From positions 159,636 to 223,635 of the forward strand of contig CAUYUJ010017816.1 of NCBI GenBank assembly GCA_963575745.1: a stretch of 64,000 nucleotides of DNA, read 5' to 3'. A program made the position numbers and the translations under genes. The stretch's first letter is position 1. Each line of letters starts with the position of its first letter. Positions 1 through 9,412 of the stretch are shown here, piece after piece. This DNA comes from Prorocentrum cordatum (taxonomy: Eukaryota; Sar; Dinophyceae; Prorocentrales; Prorocentraceae). A model generated the notes under the pieces. The model made no database searches and was not told the DNA's origin. It was given only the letters and a program-made list of their open reading frames with translations.

Positions 1-503
1 TTTTCAAAATGCTGCTCTCGCTGAGGCGCCGGCTTCATTTCTGCTCCCGAATCGTTCCGAATCGTGCTCCCGCTGCAGCGTGGGTCTCATTTTCGGATCG
101 GTGTTTGGCCTCCGTCGTTCAGGATGGCGTTCTCGCCCCAGCGCGGGCCTCCTTCTCGCGCGCCCATCCGCCCGCCACCACCGCGCCGCACCACCACCAC
201 CACCACCACCACCACCACCACCACCACCACCACCACCACCACCACCACCACACCCACAGCAGCACACCACCACCACCAGCACCACCACCAGCAGCACAGC
301 AGCAGCACCACCACCACCACCACCACAACCACGCACAACGCACGCACGCACGCACGCGCACCACCACCCACTACGCACGCGCGCGCGGAGCCACAGGTCC
401 GCTACGACACGCGTCCGCGGATAGAGAAAATCAGCGCCATGGTAAGGGATAGGAGGGAGGGGTAGGACGTCAGATATGACGCGAGCGCACCTAGCTTGTC
501 GTC
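1..503 (-). repeat. Inverted copy of 57747-58437
   Basis: Read on the minus strand this segment matches 57747-58437: the same CAAGCTAGGTGCGCTCGCG start, the same stretch around GCGCTGATTTTCTCTATCCG, and the same repeats built on GCTGCAGCGGGAGCACGATT at the other end. The middle differs: here a (CAC)n/(CAG)n tract at about 188-330, there a (GCTGGT)n tract. Long open frames here are poly-His/poly-Thr readings of the microsatellite and are not called as genes. Confidence 0.85.
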
Positions 504-777
504 CCCCCCTCCCTTCCTCCCTCCATGTGTTTCGGTGCGTTGGGCTGCCTTTGGCTCAGTGCCTGGCCTGCCGTTGCTGGAAAGGGTGCCTGTGACGCAC
601 GGGGCGTGCGTCGCCACCAAAGGCACGAGGACCGCCTGGGTCCCTGCTGCCGCCAGCACCCTGCCTCCCTCCCTTTCCTCCCCTCCCCCTCCCTCCCCTC
701 CCTGCCTCCGATTCGCTTTGTGACTTGACCATCCCCGGGGAGGGCATGCAAAAGAAGGGGGCATGGAGCTTGCATGA
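504..777. other. No gene recognised
   Basis: C-rich sequence with CCCTCCCT runs. I see no conserved protein motif, RNA gene or repeat shared with the rest of the window. Confidence 0.5.
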
Positions 778-1300
778 GGAAGGGAGGAGGAGGAGGAGGA
801 GGAGGAGGAGGAGGAGGAGGAGGAGGAGGAACAGGAGCAGGAGCAGGAGCAGGAGCAGGAACAGGAACAGGAACAGGACGGGATGAGGAGAAAGAGGACG
901 AGGGAGCCCATTCCCCCCTCCCTCCCTCCCCTCCCCTCCCTCCCTCCCCCGCGCCGCCTGCAGGGGCCCGAGCAGCCCACGGCGGCCGGCGCGGGGGGCC
1001 GCCTCCCCGGCCGTGCCTCCCCGGGGGGCCCCCGCGGGGGCCTCTCGCGAGGAGGGGCCCCCTGCGAGGAGGGGCCCCTCGCGCGGCGGAGCCCCCTCGG
1101 AGGGCCTCCGGCGAGGGAGGGCCCCCCCCTCGCGAGGGGAAGGCTCCCCGAGAGGGCCCTCGCGAGGGGGCCTTCCTCGCGAGGGCTCCCCCGGCGGGCC
1201 TCGCGGCAGGCGCGCCTTCGGGGCAGGCGCGCCTTCGGGGCGGGCGCGCCGCGCGCGAGCGCGCGCGCGCGCGGGCGCCATGAGGCGGCCGGAGGCGCGC
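778..1300. repeat. GGA/GGAGCA tract and CGCGAGGAGGGGCCCC repeat
   Basis: About 781-880 is (GGA)n passing into (GGAGCA)n and (GGAACA)n. About 1010-1200 is a GC-rich tandem repeat built on CTCGCGAGGAGGGGCCCC, followed by GGGCGCGCCTTCG repeats and a CG alternating tract near 1250-1275. All six frames are largely open because stop codons are rare in such sequence, so none is called. Confidence 0.8.
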
Positions 1301-2190
1301 CCGCGGGCGTCGGCGGGGCCCTCGGCGGGCGCGGGCTTCGCCCCGAGCGCCAGGCCGTCGAGGTCGTCGCCGTCGCCGTCGTCGTCGTCGCCTCCTCCAG
1401 TGGCGATCGTGGTCGTTTTGGGCCTCTCCCAGTCTTCCGCGCGACGTCCCCGTCGCTTTGAACTTGGCCTGCTCAGCTCTCTCGCCTCCTCCCCGCGCCG
1501 TCTCCGTCGCGCCTGCAGCCTTGTCTCCCGGCAGCCCTCGTGGAGAGGGCCCTGGGCGCGGATCGATGGGGGGCGATACATGGGGGGAACCCTTCTGGGT
1601 CCTGAACGGCCCCTTCAGAGGCCCTAGCGAGCTCCTTTTTAGCAGCGCTCGCTGCCCCCCATGTATCGCCACCTCATTTATCGCGGCCCAAGGGTTTGGC
1701 TGTTCGACAGTTTCGCGGAGCAGGCATGCAGCAAGCTCTACCGCTAGCTGTCTTCCTTGTTTGCGTTGTCTTTTCTATTGCCGAATAGGAGCGGAACGTG
1801 CACTACGTATCATTCGAACAAGCTGACTTCAGCAACATTGACCTTCGACGACGACGACGTCTCCTCGTCACGTCTTTCTGGGGCAACGTGTCCCCGTTTT
1901 TCCAGAAGCAGTAGTCGCAGGTATATGAAGATGGCATGAAGCAGGCATAACGACAATACCCAGGTATCGACTGGTGCAGCACGCATCTCACGCACCGCCC
2001 CTTCCATGATTCATCCGCCGTCCCCTACCAGGATCATCCTTCGAGGGCCTCTCGAGGCCGAATTTGCAAACTAAGAAATACTATTAAAACAAATATCCGC
2101 CTTGTTCTCTGTTCGATGTTCTGGACGCTCACGAGATGTAGCTCCGCTCGGCGCCGTTGTGCAGCTGCCCTTCGAGCGCGCCTGCGGCTG
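1301..2190. other. Unannotated spacer
   Basis: Contains a short (GTC)n tract near 1365-1395 and otherwise unique-looking sequence whose GC falls toward 2100. I see no recognisable product in the short open frames. Confidence 0.5.
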
Positions 2191-2195
2191 CCCTC

Positions 2196-2302
2196 CTGGC
2201 CGGAGGAGAAGGAGGAAGAGGAGGGGGGGGAGGATGAGGAGGAAAAAACGGAGGAGCAGGAGGAGGCTGAGGAGGAGGAGGAGAAGGGGGAGGGGGAGGA
2301 GC
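2196..2302. repeat. Purine-rich GGA tract
   Basis: Imperfect (GGA)n/(GAA)n on the + strand, just past the 3' end of the minus-strand LINE fragment. Confidence 0.8.
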
Positions 2303-3069
2303 GCAGCGCCTCAGGAAGGTTTCCCGCCGCGCACGCGGGCGCGCGACGGACTACCCCTTGGCGCCGCCTACTCACGGCGCGGTGCCGTAACAGCAGGAGG
2401 CAATGTAGAAGGAGAGCAACCGGAAGAACTCGCACTCAAGGCCGCGGACGTATGCCAACTTGCCGCCGACGAAGGATGCGTCGCCACCGAAGAAGACGCC
2501 GTGCCACCAGCCGACCACGGAACGGCAGCGAATCACGACATGGTCGATCAACGCGCCGCGTGGCTGCAAGAGGAGCCCCCCCGCGGGGGGCGGCGCTGCT
2601 GGGGTACGTCGGGCACGAGGCGCCAGGCTCTTCTCGACGTGCCTGATCGCATTTTGCTGGTTGCGGCGCGTGGACTCGTTGGGCGAGAGCCCATCGCACC
2701 TCAAGCCAAGCTTCCGCACTGTGCGGACATCTCCCGCAGCACAGTGAGACCCGCGGCGCTTGCAACAGTAAACGCTGTTGCCCCTGAACACATCGTGCCC
2801 AAGCGCAGCGAAGGCGTTCCCGACCTCTTCGGCCAGGGCAAGGCTGCGGGGGCCGAGGGCAGTGAGTCCCCTTCGAGCGCCAAGGCTGCGCCCAGGGCCA
2901 TGCCGGCCCTCTGGTCGCCGCAGAGAACCCAGCCCTCGCCGAAGGCGCAGAAGTACTCGGCGTTGAGAGTTCTGGCAACACGCGAAGGTCGACATGCACG
3001 ATGAGAGCCAGTTTGCAGCGACTCGAGGGAGGAGTCCGTTGTGGCCGTGACTCCGCGTTGGGTACATCG

Positions 3070-4047
3070 CTACCGCCCGAGGCTGGCGCAGTCAGCAAGG
3101 ACATGGTCCGTACTGCGTGCCACCAAAATTGGCCTGGCCTGCCCGCAGGGTGCCCCGCGGAACTCCACGTCGCATCCCCATTGTTTGTGAGTTATTACCT
3201 GCAGTGCCGCCCACGAAATGAACTGCAGGACCTTGCGGCGCTGTTTCAACGCAGCTGTTACCGCCTCAGCTACCGACCCAGCCAGTGCGCGAGAGGCCGC
3301 ACCACATCGCGCGAAGTAGTTTGCCCAGCCGTTGCCTAGCCAGTCATTCAGCTCCTGCGGCCCTGTGCCCATAAAGTCCTCCAAGGACCTGTGCGCTGGC
3401 GTCCATCGGAACTTGGGAGGGCCCCGCAGAGTGCGCCTGCGGCTGGCCACGAAGATGTCCCGCCACGTTCGAGCATGCTTGGCACGACCCTGCTCGTGCT
3501 CGGGACACCAGCGCTCTCCATCTTGGGCGAGCGCCAGCAGGTCAGTGACGAAGCACTGGTGGTCAGGGAAAGCGTCGAGCCCCTCCCTGATCGCGTACCT
3601 CTCAGCACGGCCGACAGTCTGCACCAAATACGGAAGGGGCCCCGACCGCGCCCTAACTTGGAGCCAAGAGTAAGGATCAAACGGCACAACAGCTTGTCCG
3701 CATCTCCGCACCTCGGGAACACTTGAGTCGTAACCAGACACGTCGGTGTAAGAAACGGGGCCCCAAACGCCATGGGCGTCGCCCCAAAGGCAGACATGAT
3801 GCCTCCGCGTATCTGCGCGTGGCAGATAAGCGGGAGGCTCGGGTATGCCAAAAACCAGGTAGGACTGCTCGAAGTTCGGTGTGCCTGATCCAAGACCCGC
3901 TTGGATAAGTTGGTCGTTCACCTCAGCCAGCACTTGGGGGAGGTGGAAGATACCGCGGTCATTCAGCCTTGGTGTCGCTGTCTCGGGCCCGCCGTGCCTG
4001 CATGGTGCATCGGGCGCCGAGGCTGGAGCCGCCGCCGCAGGGGACAA
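3070..4047 (-). CDS. RNase H-like domain ORF of LINE fragment
   Basis: A 325-residue open frame. Residues about 98-115 give SYTDVSGYDSSVPEVRRCG, matching the first RNase H strand with its catalytic Asp. AERYAIREGLDAF supplies the conserved Glu helix, CFVTDLLAL the second Asp, and KFRWTPAHRSLEDF followed by NDWLGNGWANYFA the WxxAH and GN.xA region, where the usual last Asp of GNxxAD reads as Asn. In living elements this domain removes RNA from the RNA/cDNA hybrid. That changed Asp position and the neighbouring frameshifts argue that this copy is inactive. The start codon is arbitrary because the domain would be internal to a polyprotein. Confidence 0.68.
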   Translation of the reverse strand: MSPAAAAPASAPDAPCRHGGPETATPRLNDRGIFHLPQVLAEVNDQLIQAGLGSGTPNFEQSYLVFGIPEPPAYLPRADTRRHHVCLWGDAHGVWGPVSYTDVSGYDSSVPEVRRCGQAVVPFDPYSWLQVRARSGPLPYLVQTVGRAERYAIREGLDAFPDHQCFVTDLLALAQDGERWCPEHEQGRAKHARTWRDIFVASRRRTLRGPPKFRWTPAHRSLEDFMGTGPQELNDWLGNGWANYFARCGAASRALAGSVAEAVTAALKQRRKVLQFISWAALQVITHKQWGCDVEFRGAPCGQARPILVARSTDHVLADCASLGR

Positions 4048-4309
4048 CGGGTCACTCTGTTCCGAAGCAGCCGGTGGCGCTCAGGGGACAATCTGCGCGT
4101 TCAGCCGCGCCTTCTCCTCATGACCGTCGTACCCATCAGGTGGCACAAAGTCGACCTCATCATGAACCCCTTGCCCGATGCCTGGAAAGAAGTCGTCCTC
4201 GGCCTCCATGGTGCTGTGTCGGGTCGGCAGGGTCGGCAGGGTCGGGTCGGCCCGACTCTCAAGGTTGTCGTGAGCTTGCTGGCGTAGGTCGCCGCAGCCC
4301 TGCTGCATT

Positions 4310-4678
4310 TCAGGGTTCTGCGCTTGTCGCAGGCCTTGGACCTGGGCCGTCGGCTCCTGCTCCATGGGTCGCAGCTCCCCTGCGGGGGGGGGTCAGCAGC
4401 GCGGGGCACTCCAAGAAGACATGGCCCCAGCACTCATCGGGCGCAAGGACCTTCCCGCAAGCCTGACAAGGGCGCATGGGCATACCGAGCTTCATGTCCC
4501 CGCGGATCGGCATGGGTATGTTGTCAGACCATATCGCCTGTAACGTTCCCAGCTGTTTTGCGGCACGGACACCCTTGACCGCATACCTGAGCCCGCGGTG
4601 CCAAATGGGCGCACCAGCGTGGGAGTACATGTGGTTGGTGAGGCGGTCGTGCTGCCAGCGCTGCGCGCCTTGCACCAA
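4310..4678 (-). CDS. Zinc-knuckle segment of LINE fragment
   Basis: A 122-residue open frame with CQACGKVLAPDECWGHVFLE followed by CP, a CX2C...HX4C knuckle. This pattern usually sits between the reverse transcriptase and RNase H domains of dinoflagellate LINE polyproteins. Upstream residues (NHMYSHAGAPIWHRGLRYAV) may be the end of the RT thumb region, but that is inference. The segment is out of frame with the RNase H piece. Confidence 0.6.
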   Translation of the reverse strand: MVQGAQRWQHDRLTNHMYSHAGAPIWHRGLRYAVKGVRAAKQLGTLQAIWSDNIPMPIRGDMKLGMPMRPCQACGKVLAPDECWGHVFLECPALLTPPRRGAATHGAGADGPGPRPATSAEP

Positions 4679-4721
4679 AACGGACGTAGGTCAGCAGGGC
4701 ACACGCGGTGCAGGAGGCGGG

Positions 4722-4722
<1 letters not shown>

Positions 4723-4753
<31 letters not shown>

Positions 4754-4970
4754 CTGATGATGCTGATGATGATGATGGTGATGGTGATGATGAGGATGAG
4801 GATGAGGATGAGGATGAGGATGAGGATGAGGATGAGGATGAGGATGATGCTGATGATGATGATGATGATGATGGTGATGGTGATGGTGATGGTGATGATG
4901 AGGAGGAGGAGGAGGAGGAGGAGGAGGAGGAGGAGGAGGAGGAGGAGGAGGAACAGGAGGAGCAGAAAAA
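4723..4970. repeat. GAT / GAGGAT / GGA microsatellite
   Basis: (GAT)n at 4725-4790, (GAGGAT)n at 4790-4850, (GAT)n/(GGTGAT)n to about 4900, then (GGA)n. The overlapping acidic, poly-Met and poly-His frames are artefacts. Confidence 0.95.
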
Positions 4971-4983
4971 GCAGGAGGAGCAG

Positions 4984-5175
4984 CCGCGCCGTGCGCCGCG
5001 CAGGCCCAGCGCCCGGAGCCCGGCGCCCGCCGGCGCGGCGCGGCCCAGCGCCCGCAGCCCGGTGCCGGAGGGCGCCGCGCGCGCCTCTGCCCGGAGCCCA
5101 GCGCAGGGCGGCGCCGCGCGGGGCGCTGCCCGGAGCCCGGCGCCAGGCGCCGGTCCCCTCGGCGCAGTCGGGGGC
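4984..5175. repeat. GC-rich CGGAGCCCGGCGCC tandem repeat
   Basis: Imperfect ~35-40 bp units built on CGGAGCCCAGCGC and GGCGCCGCGCG. The same motif is repeated at 8245-8430. Confidence 0.75.
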
Positions 5176-5294
5176 GGCAGGCCCAGAGGTCCAGCGCACT
5201 GAGAAAAATCAAGACGGAGGTTTCCCGCACATTTCGGCCCCCATGGGGCCCCCGCCGGGCCTCGGGGCCGTCAAAAAACGATTCAGGATGAAAA
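5176..5294. other. Spacer before introner-like copy 1
   Basis: Short unique sequence. The last bases GAAAA (5290-5294) recur directly after the inserted element at 5458-5462. Confidence 0.5.
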
Positions 5295-5457
5295 TCAGGA
5301 GGGAAAGAAACACACAGACACAATTAATCGTCGACTCCCCAGAAAATATTGGAAAATATGGGAAGTGGTGGGGAAGACAAAGACCCAGAAAATATGGGAA
5401 ACTATGGGGGATCTTGTTATTTGTGTGTATGTATTTGTGTGTCCCAGGGCCCCTTCA
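5295..5457 (+). mobile_element. Introner-like 163-bp element, copy 1
   Basis: Begins TCAGGAGGGAAAGAAACACA, contains AGACACAATTAATCGTCGA and repeated GAAAATATGGGAA/AAGTGGTGGGG, and ends TTTGTGTGTCCCAGGGCCCC then TTCA. It is flanked by GAAAA direct repeats (5290-5294 and 5458-5462). The same element occurs at 5913, 14089, 15818, 48889 and 62946. Its ends would allow a GA-AG intron (CAG|GAGGG ... CCCCTTCAG). Confidence 0.85.
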
Positions 5458-5676
5458 GAAAAGCGGGTCGAAGCCGCGCCGAGTGTTGCACCCCAGCGCA
5501 CAGCGAGTGCGCAGAGGGGCCTCCCGGCTCCGAGTACAGGCGGGATCGGAGAACGGCGCCGCCTCGCCGACGCGTCGCTGGTCTGGATCGACGGGCCGTG
5601 AGTCTCTCCACGCCGACGGCGCGATCCTCGGACCCCATCTGCTCGGACCCCATTTGGCCAGGAGGCCTCTACTTGG

Positions 5677-5901
5677 GCGCCCGAGTTATCCGGGGTAACT
5701 CGGGTCCGGGGTACCTCGGGTTTGGATTCCCGAAAAAGGAACCCGAGTTAGCCCTGACCCAAGTTACCCCTGATGATGTGGGGCTCTGGACGCCCGAATT
5801 ATCCGGGGTAACTCGGGTCAGGGGTAACTCGGCCTCGGATTCCCGAAAAACGAACCCGAGTTAACCCTGACCCGAGTTACCCCTGATGATTCGGGGCTCT
5901 G
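5677..5901. repeat. Tandem pair of ~113-bp hairpin elements
   Basis: Two units (about 5677-5788 and 5789-5901). Each is an inverted repeat: GGGGTAACTCGGGTCAGGGG on the left pairs with CCCTGACCCGAGTTACCCC on the right, around a short loop GATTCCCGAAAAA. They look like a duplicated MITE. No open frame of interest. Confidence 0.85.
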
Positions 5902-5912
5902 ATCTACCTGAG

Positions 5913-6080
5913 TCAGGAGCGCAAACAGAAACACACAGACACAATTAGTTGTCGATTCCCCTGGAAAATATTCGAAAATCTGGGCAGTGGGGGGGGAAGA
6001 CAGAAACCCAGAAACTATGGGAAAATACTGTGAATCCTGTGATTTGTGTGTATTTACTTGTGTGTCCCAGGGCCCCTCTA
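5913..6080 (+). mobile_element. Introner-like element, copy 2 (diverged)
   Basis: Same body as copy 1 (ACACACAGACACAATTAGTT, CTGGAAAATATTCGAAAATC, GTGTGTCCCAGGGCCCC), but the right end reads CCCCTCTATTTTCA instead of CCCCTTCAG and no clear target duplication is seen. Confidence 0.75.
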
Positions 6081-6185
6081 TTTTCACGGTGTTGCATTTT
6101 TCGAGCCGTCGGATCTCAGGGCAGTTAATTATGGCTGCGGCCAGCGTTTCCGTTACGCTCTTGGCTCCATGGGGGGGGCGTTTCC

Positions 6186-6328
6186 TGGGCATCGCTCGGA
6201 CGTGTGTCTTTTGTGTATCTGTCTTCCGGCGAGGACCATCGAGGGGTACCCTGGAGCATCGAGCAGGAACAAACACTGGCACGGAATCGAAAAAGGCACG
6301 GGGAATGGACGTCCGCTCGATGGCGAGT
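6186..6328 (-). mobile_element. Family-2 intron-like element, diverged copy
   Basis: Ends form an inverted repeat: GGCATCGCTCGGACGT on the left and ACGTCCGCTCGATGGC on the right. The interior shares CGGCGAGGA, GGAGCATC and GGAATGGACGTCC with the copy at 9617-9756. Confidence 0.65.
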
Positions 6329-6464
6329 TTCCCGGCCCCAGGACGGGTGAGAAAACGCCTCGGAATAGAGAGCCGGCCTTGGAGGGGGCCACGTCACAGC
6401 AGATTTGCGACGTCGGAGGAGAGGTTTGGCGGCGTGCGCACGGCGGTGGTGCGAAGGGGGCGGG

Positions 6465-6700
6465 TCTTCCCCTCCTGTTCTTCCTCCTTTGCCCCCTCTT
6501 CCTCCGCCTCCGCTCCTCCTCCTCCTCCTCCTCCTCCTTTGCCCCTCCTCTTCCTCCTTTTGACGCTGCGCAGGCATGGATCGGAGATCGTTGCGTTAAT
6601 GTTCCTCCTCCTCCTCCTTTGCCCCTTCCCCTCCTCCTCCTCCTCCTCCTCCGCCTCCTCTTCCTCCTCATTCCCTTTCCTCCCTCTTCCTCTCCGTCTG
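6465..6700. repeat. CCT/TCC pyrimidine-rich tract
   Basis: Several blocks of (CCT)n interrupted by a short unique piece near 6565-6600. Pro/Ser/Leu-rich frames here are artefacts. Confidence 0.9.
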
Positions 6701-6974
6701 CTGCCAGTAGTCTGCAGCACCTCGTCGATTGGTCCATGATTACTGCCGCTACAGGCTCGGATGTATTTCCCTACTGCCAAACCGTAGCCCCAACAATACC
6801 CGAAAGACAAATGAAGGCTTCTGCGCCCAACCACGTCTCCATCAGCGGGCGCGCGTTCCAAACAACCCCTCCCCCCCGTGAAATTCAGAGCAGGCTTCCG
6901 CCTGCGGGGGAGCCCGTGGTGTGATCCACTCCTGGAAGTAAAATTTATATAGGAGGGTGGGTGGAGCCCGATTG
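6701..6974. other. No gene recognised
   Basis: Moderate-GC spacer with no recognisable product or repeat. Confidence 0.45.
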
Positions 6975-7375
6975 GGCGATTCTGTTTGGGACGTTCTCAA
7001 GGTCCGCCTGGTTTGGCCCCTGCTTTGGCCTGGCTTGGCCGCGCGCCCCGCCTGAGACATCCTCAACAACTCCCTGGCTTGGCGCCTGGTTTGGCTTGGT
7101 TTGGGCCCGGTTTCGCTTGAAGCGTTCCCGAAGCTTGTCCGGTTTGGCCCCTGGTTTGGCTTGGTTTGGCTCTAGTTCCGCTTGGGACGGTCTCGGATGT
7201 TGCCTGGTTTGGCTTTGGATTGGCTAAGCTCGGGCCCAGGTTCGCTTGAGACGTCCGCAGAAATTGCATGGCTGTGCCCCGGTTTGGCTTGGTTTGGGCC
7301 CAGTTTCGCTTGAGACTTCGTCAAAATCGGTGGTGTGGCCCTGGTTTGATGACTTGGTTTGGGCCCGATATCTGT
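6975..7375. repeat. ~92-bp minisatellite (GGTTTGGCTTGG)
   Basis: Four to five imperfect units containing GGTTTGGCTTGGTTTGGGCC and TTTCGCTTGAGACG. Sub-repeats of TTTGGC give internal periodicity. Confidence 0.85.
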
Positions 7376-7493
7376 CTGGTTATTGGCGCCGTGCGGTCTC
7401 AACACGCAGTGGGACGTGTCACGTTTTCGTCGGCACTGCGCGGATGATTAACACTCGTCGCGGTGGCTGTGACAGTACAAAGCGAAGTAATTT

Positions 7494-7641
7494 GCCGAGC
7501 GCGTACCACTACTCGCAAAGTACCTACTCGCAAACGTCCCCCAAACACATGTCTGCTTTGATGTAACTTATCGTAGATCCCCTGTGGTGGATCCAGGGCA
7601 TTTGCGAGTAGCTACTTTGCGAGTAGGGGAACGCGCTCGTC
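7494..7641. mobile_element. MITE-like hairpin with ~46-bp inverted ends
   Basis: Left arm GAGCGCGTACCACTACTCGC through CTACTCGCAAA pairs with the right arm TTTGCGAGTAGCTACTTTGC through GAACGCGCTC. The arms are nearly perfect and the ~55-bp centre is unpaired. No transposase. Confidence 0.85.
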
Positions 7642-7689
7642 TAGTAATGGCACGGTGTCATGAGTGCCCAATCTAGTCCACATGCGACA

Positions 7690-7830
7690 CGACTGCGCTA
7701 CAACATGGCGGGCGGCATGGGTGTGGACATTCCGAACACGCTGTGGATCGACACGCGTGCGTGTGGATACAATGTGGCTGGCGGCATGGGTGTGGACATG
7801 CCCAACACGACGTGAGTCGGCATGGGCGCG
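7690..7830. repeat. Short tandem repeat GGCGGCATGGGTGTGGACAT
   Basis: Two full units and partial flanks of an ~80-bp repeat containing GGCGGCATGGGTGTGGACAT and ACACG(A/C). Confidence 0.75.
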
Positions 7831-8244
7831 CGTGGCGGCGTCAGGAGAAACTTTTCCGAGGTTATAGTACGTTCAGCTGTATCAGTCTTGATTGGCCAGC
7901 GCGGCTTTGTGAGTAGGGGGGGGCTTCTAAGAAGGCTAGGGAGGGGCTTTTTCAGAAAAACCCGCGGGCCTTTCAGAAGCCTCCCCAGAAACTTTGGGAC
8001 TCTTGTGGGGAGACCCCTACCGCTCATCAGAAGGCCGCCCCCCAGCGCGCCACTCCCCACTTCAGAGTCCATTCGGATTCGATCGATTCGACCCGATGCG
8101 AGCGCGCCCGATTCCGCTTCGTTTTCGGTTCGAACTGGTGCACATGGCAGCCGCCTCGATTCCGATTCGTGAACTGGCTCGAGCTCGAGTCGGACCGATG
8201 CTTCGATTCGACGCGGCCGCTCCCTGCCCTTCAGCGCGCGCCGC
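7831..8244. other. No gene recognised
   Basis: Contains inverted-looking GGGGCTTCTAAGAAGG and CAGAAGCCTCCCCAGAAAC segments and ATTCGATTCGA motifs near 8075-8210. No supported gene. Confidence 0.45.
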
Positions 8245-8430
8245 CAACACAGGCGGCGCCACGCGCGCACCCGCGCGGAGCCCAGCGCCGGGCGGCGCCG
8301 CCCGCGCCAGCGTGCGGAGCCCCGCGCCGAGCGGCGCCGCGCGGCCCAGCGTGGCGCGCCCGGCGCTGGGCGGCGCCGCGCAGGCCGGCGTGCCCAGGCT
8401 GGCGCTGGACGGCGCTCCGGAGGCCCAGTC
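8245..8430. repeat. GC-rich CGGAGCCC repeat, second locus
   Basis: Units of ~36-40 bp based on GCGGAGCCCxGCGCCGxGCG and GGCGCCGCGC, matching the array at 4984-5175. Confidence 0.75.
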
Positions 8431-9304
8431 TGCACGGGCTCCAGTCGGCCGGGGCCCGGGCGAGGAGAGATCCGGTCCAGAGCGTTCCGGGGCGCTCTGA
8501 GAAGGCCGCGGCGCCCGAGACATTTCCCAGAACCGCTGGATCTCAGAGATGCTCGATTCATGCTCTCCGGATTGCGTCCTCGCCCTGGCTTCGTCTTGTA
8601 CATCCTGCCGCGCCCTCTCTTCGTGCTTGTGTCTTGAGATGTGTGGGGGGGAGGGGCGAGGGGATGGGGAGTGGGGCGCACGAAATCTGCTGCAGGCAGC
8701 TGGTTTCGCCCCCGCCCATGCGTTTTTGTGCTGCCGTCGATGCGCTGGCGCTTTTGGTGCCCTGAGGCGCCAGGAAAACCAGCTACGCAAGCTGTTTCGC
8801 CAACTCCCCTTTACTTCCCGACCCACGTCGTCCGACGGGGCAATGTTAGTAGTGTCGAAGGAACACGACACGAGGGAGAGGGGGGAGGGGTGAGAGAGAG
8901 TGAGAGTGCGAGTGGGTGGGAGTAGAGAGACAGAGGCAGGGACAGAGACAGAGACAGGCTGAGGGAGGAGAGAATCCGTTTTGGTCCTTAGATATCTCGG
9001 TGTCTACCCGTAGCATCCATCAGCACTTCGCCCATATTGATGATGCAGATGTTGTGTGCGGCGTGAAGGAACCAGCCCGCTTCTGACGTCTTGGCCGAAG
9101 CATACCTCGGACAATTGCGCAGCAGATGCCTAGGGGGGGCCATACGCAGGCGTTCCTCCCGAGCGGGCGGCCCCTGAGCACTCCACTGTAAAGCAGAGGT
9201 TCGCCTGCGGACATGACATCGAGGACTGCGATGAAGGAGAAGTGCTCGGTGGCCTGTGGCACAGCAGAGCCTCGGGCGATGATCGAAATACATGGGTTTC
9301 TGGA
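8431..9304. other. No gene recognised; AG-rich patch
   Basis: An (AG)n-like purine patch spans about 8865-8965. Minus-strand frames at 8500-8640 and 8988-9293 look mildly coding in composition, but I recognise no family and see no convincing splice context. Confidence 0.4.
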
Positions 9305-9392
9305 CCTGCTCGTCGTCGTCGTCGTTGCTGTTGTTGTTGTTGTTGTCGTCGTCGTCGTCGTCGTCGTCGTCGGTGGTGGTGTTGTGGTTGAG
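9305..9392. repeat. (GTC)n/(GTT)n microsatellite
   Basis: Trinucleotide run on the + strand, no coding value. Confidence 0.95.
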
Positions 9393-9412
9393 GCCCTTTG
9401 ACCGTGCAATTA

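Larger units (their letters stand above)
2618..4690 (-). pseudogene. Decayed LINE-type retrotransposon, 3' portion
   Basis: Three pieces in different minus-strand frames follow the usual order of the 3' end of dinoflagellate LINE-type polyproteins. First comes a CCHC zinc knuckle (about 4310-4678), then an RNase H domain (3070-4047), then a Cys-rich tail (2618-2797) with HDVFRGNSVYCC followed by GLRC and TRRN. The pieces are separated by frame changes and by a stop at 3070, so the copy cannot be translated as one protein. No reverse transcriptase or endonuclease domain is visible upstream; the element meets a GAT/GGA microsatellite at about 4725, which suggests 5' truncation. Family assignment rests on motif order, not on a search. 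Confidence 0.72.

Noticed and set aside
9-452. His-rich ORF as a metal-binding protein
   Set aside because: Poly-His is the (CAC)n microsatellite; the opposite-orientation copy at 57.9 kb has a different microsatellite and no matching protein.
4598-5698. 366-codon + ORF
   Set aside because: Poly-Met/Arg reading of GAT and GGA microsatellites followed by introner-like copy 1.
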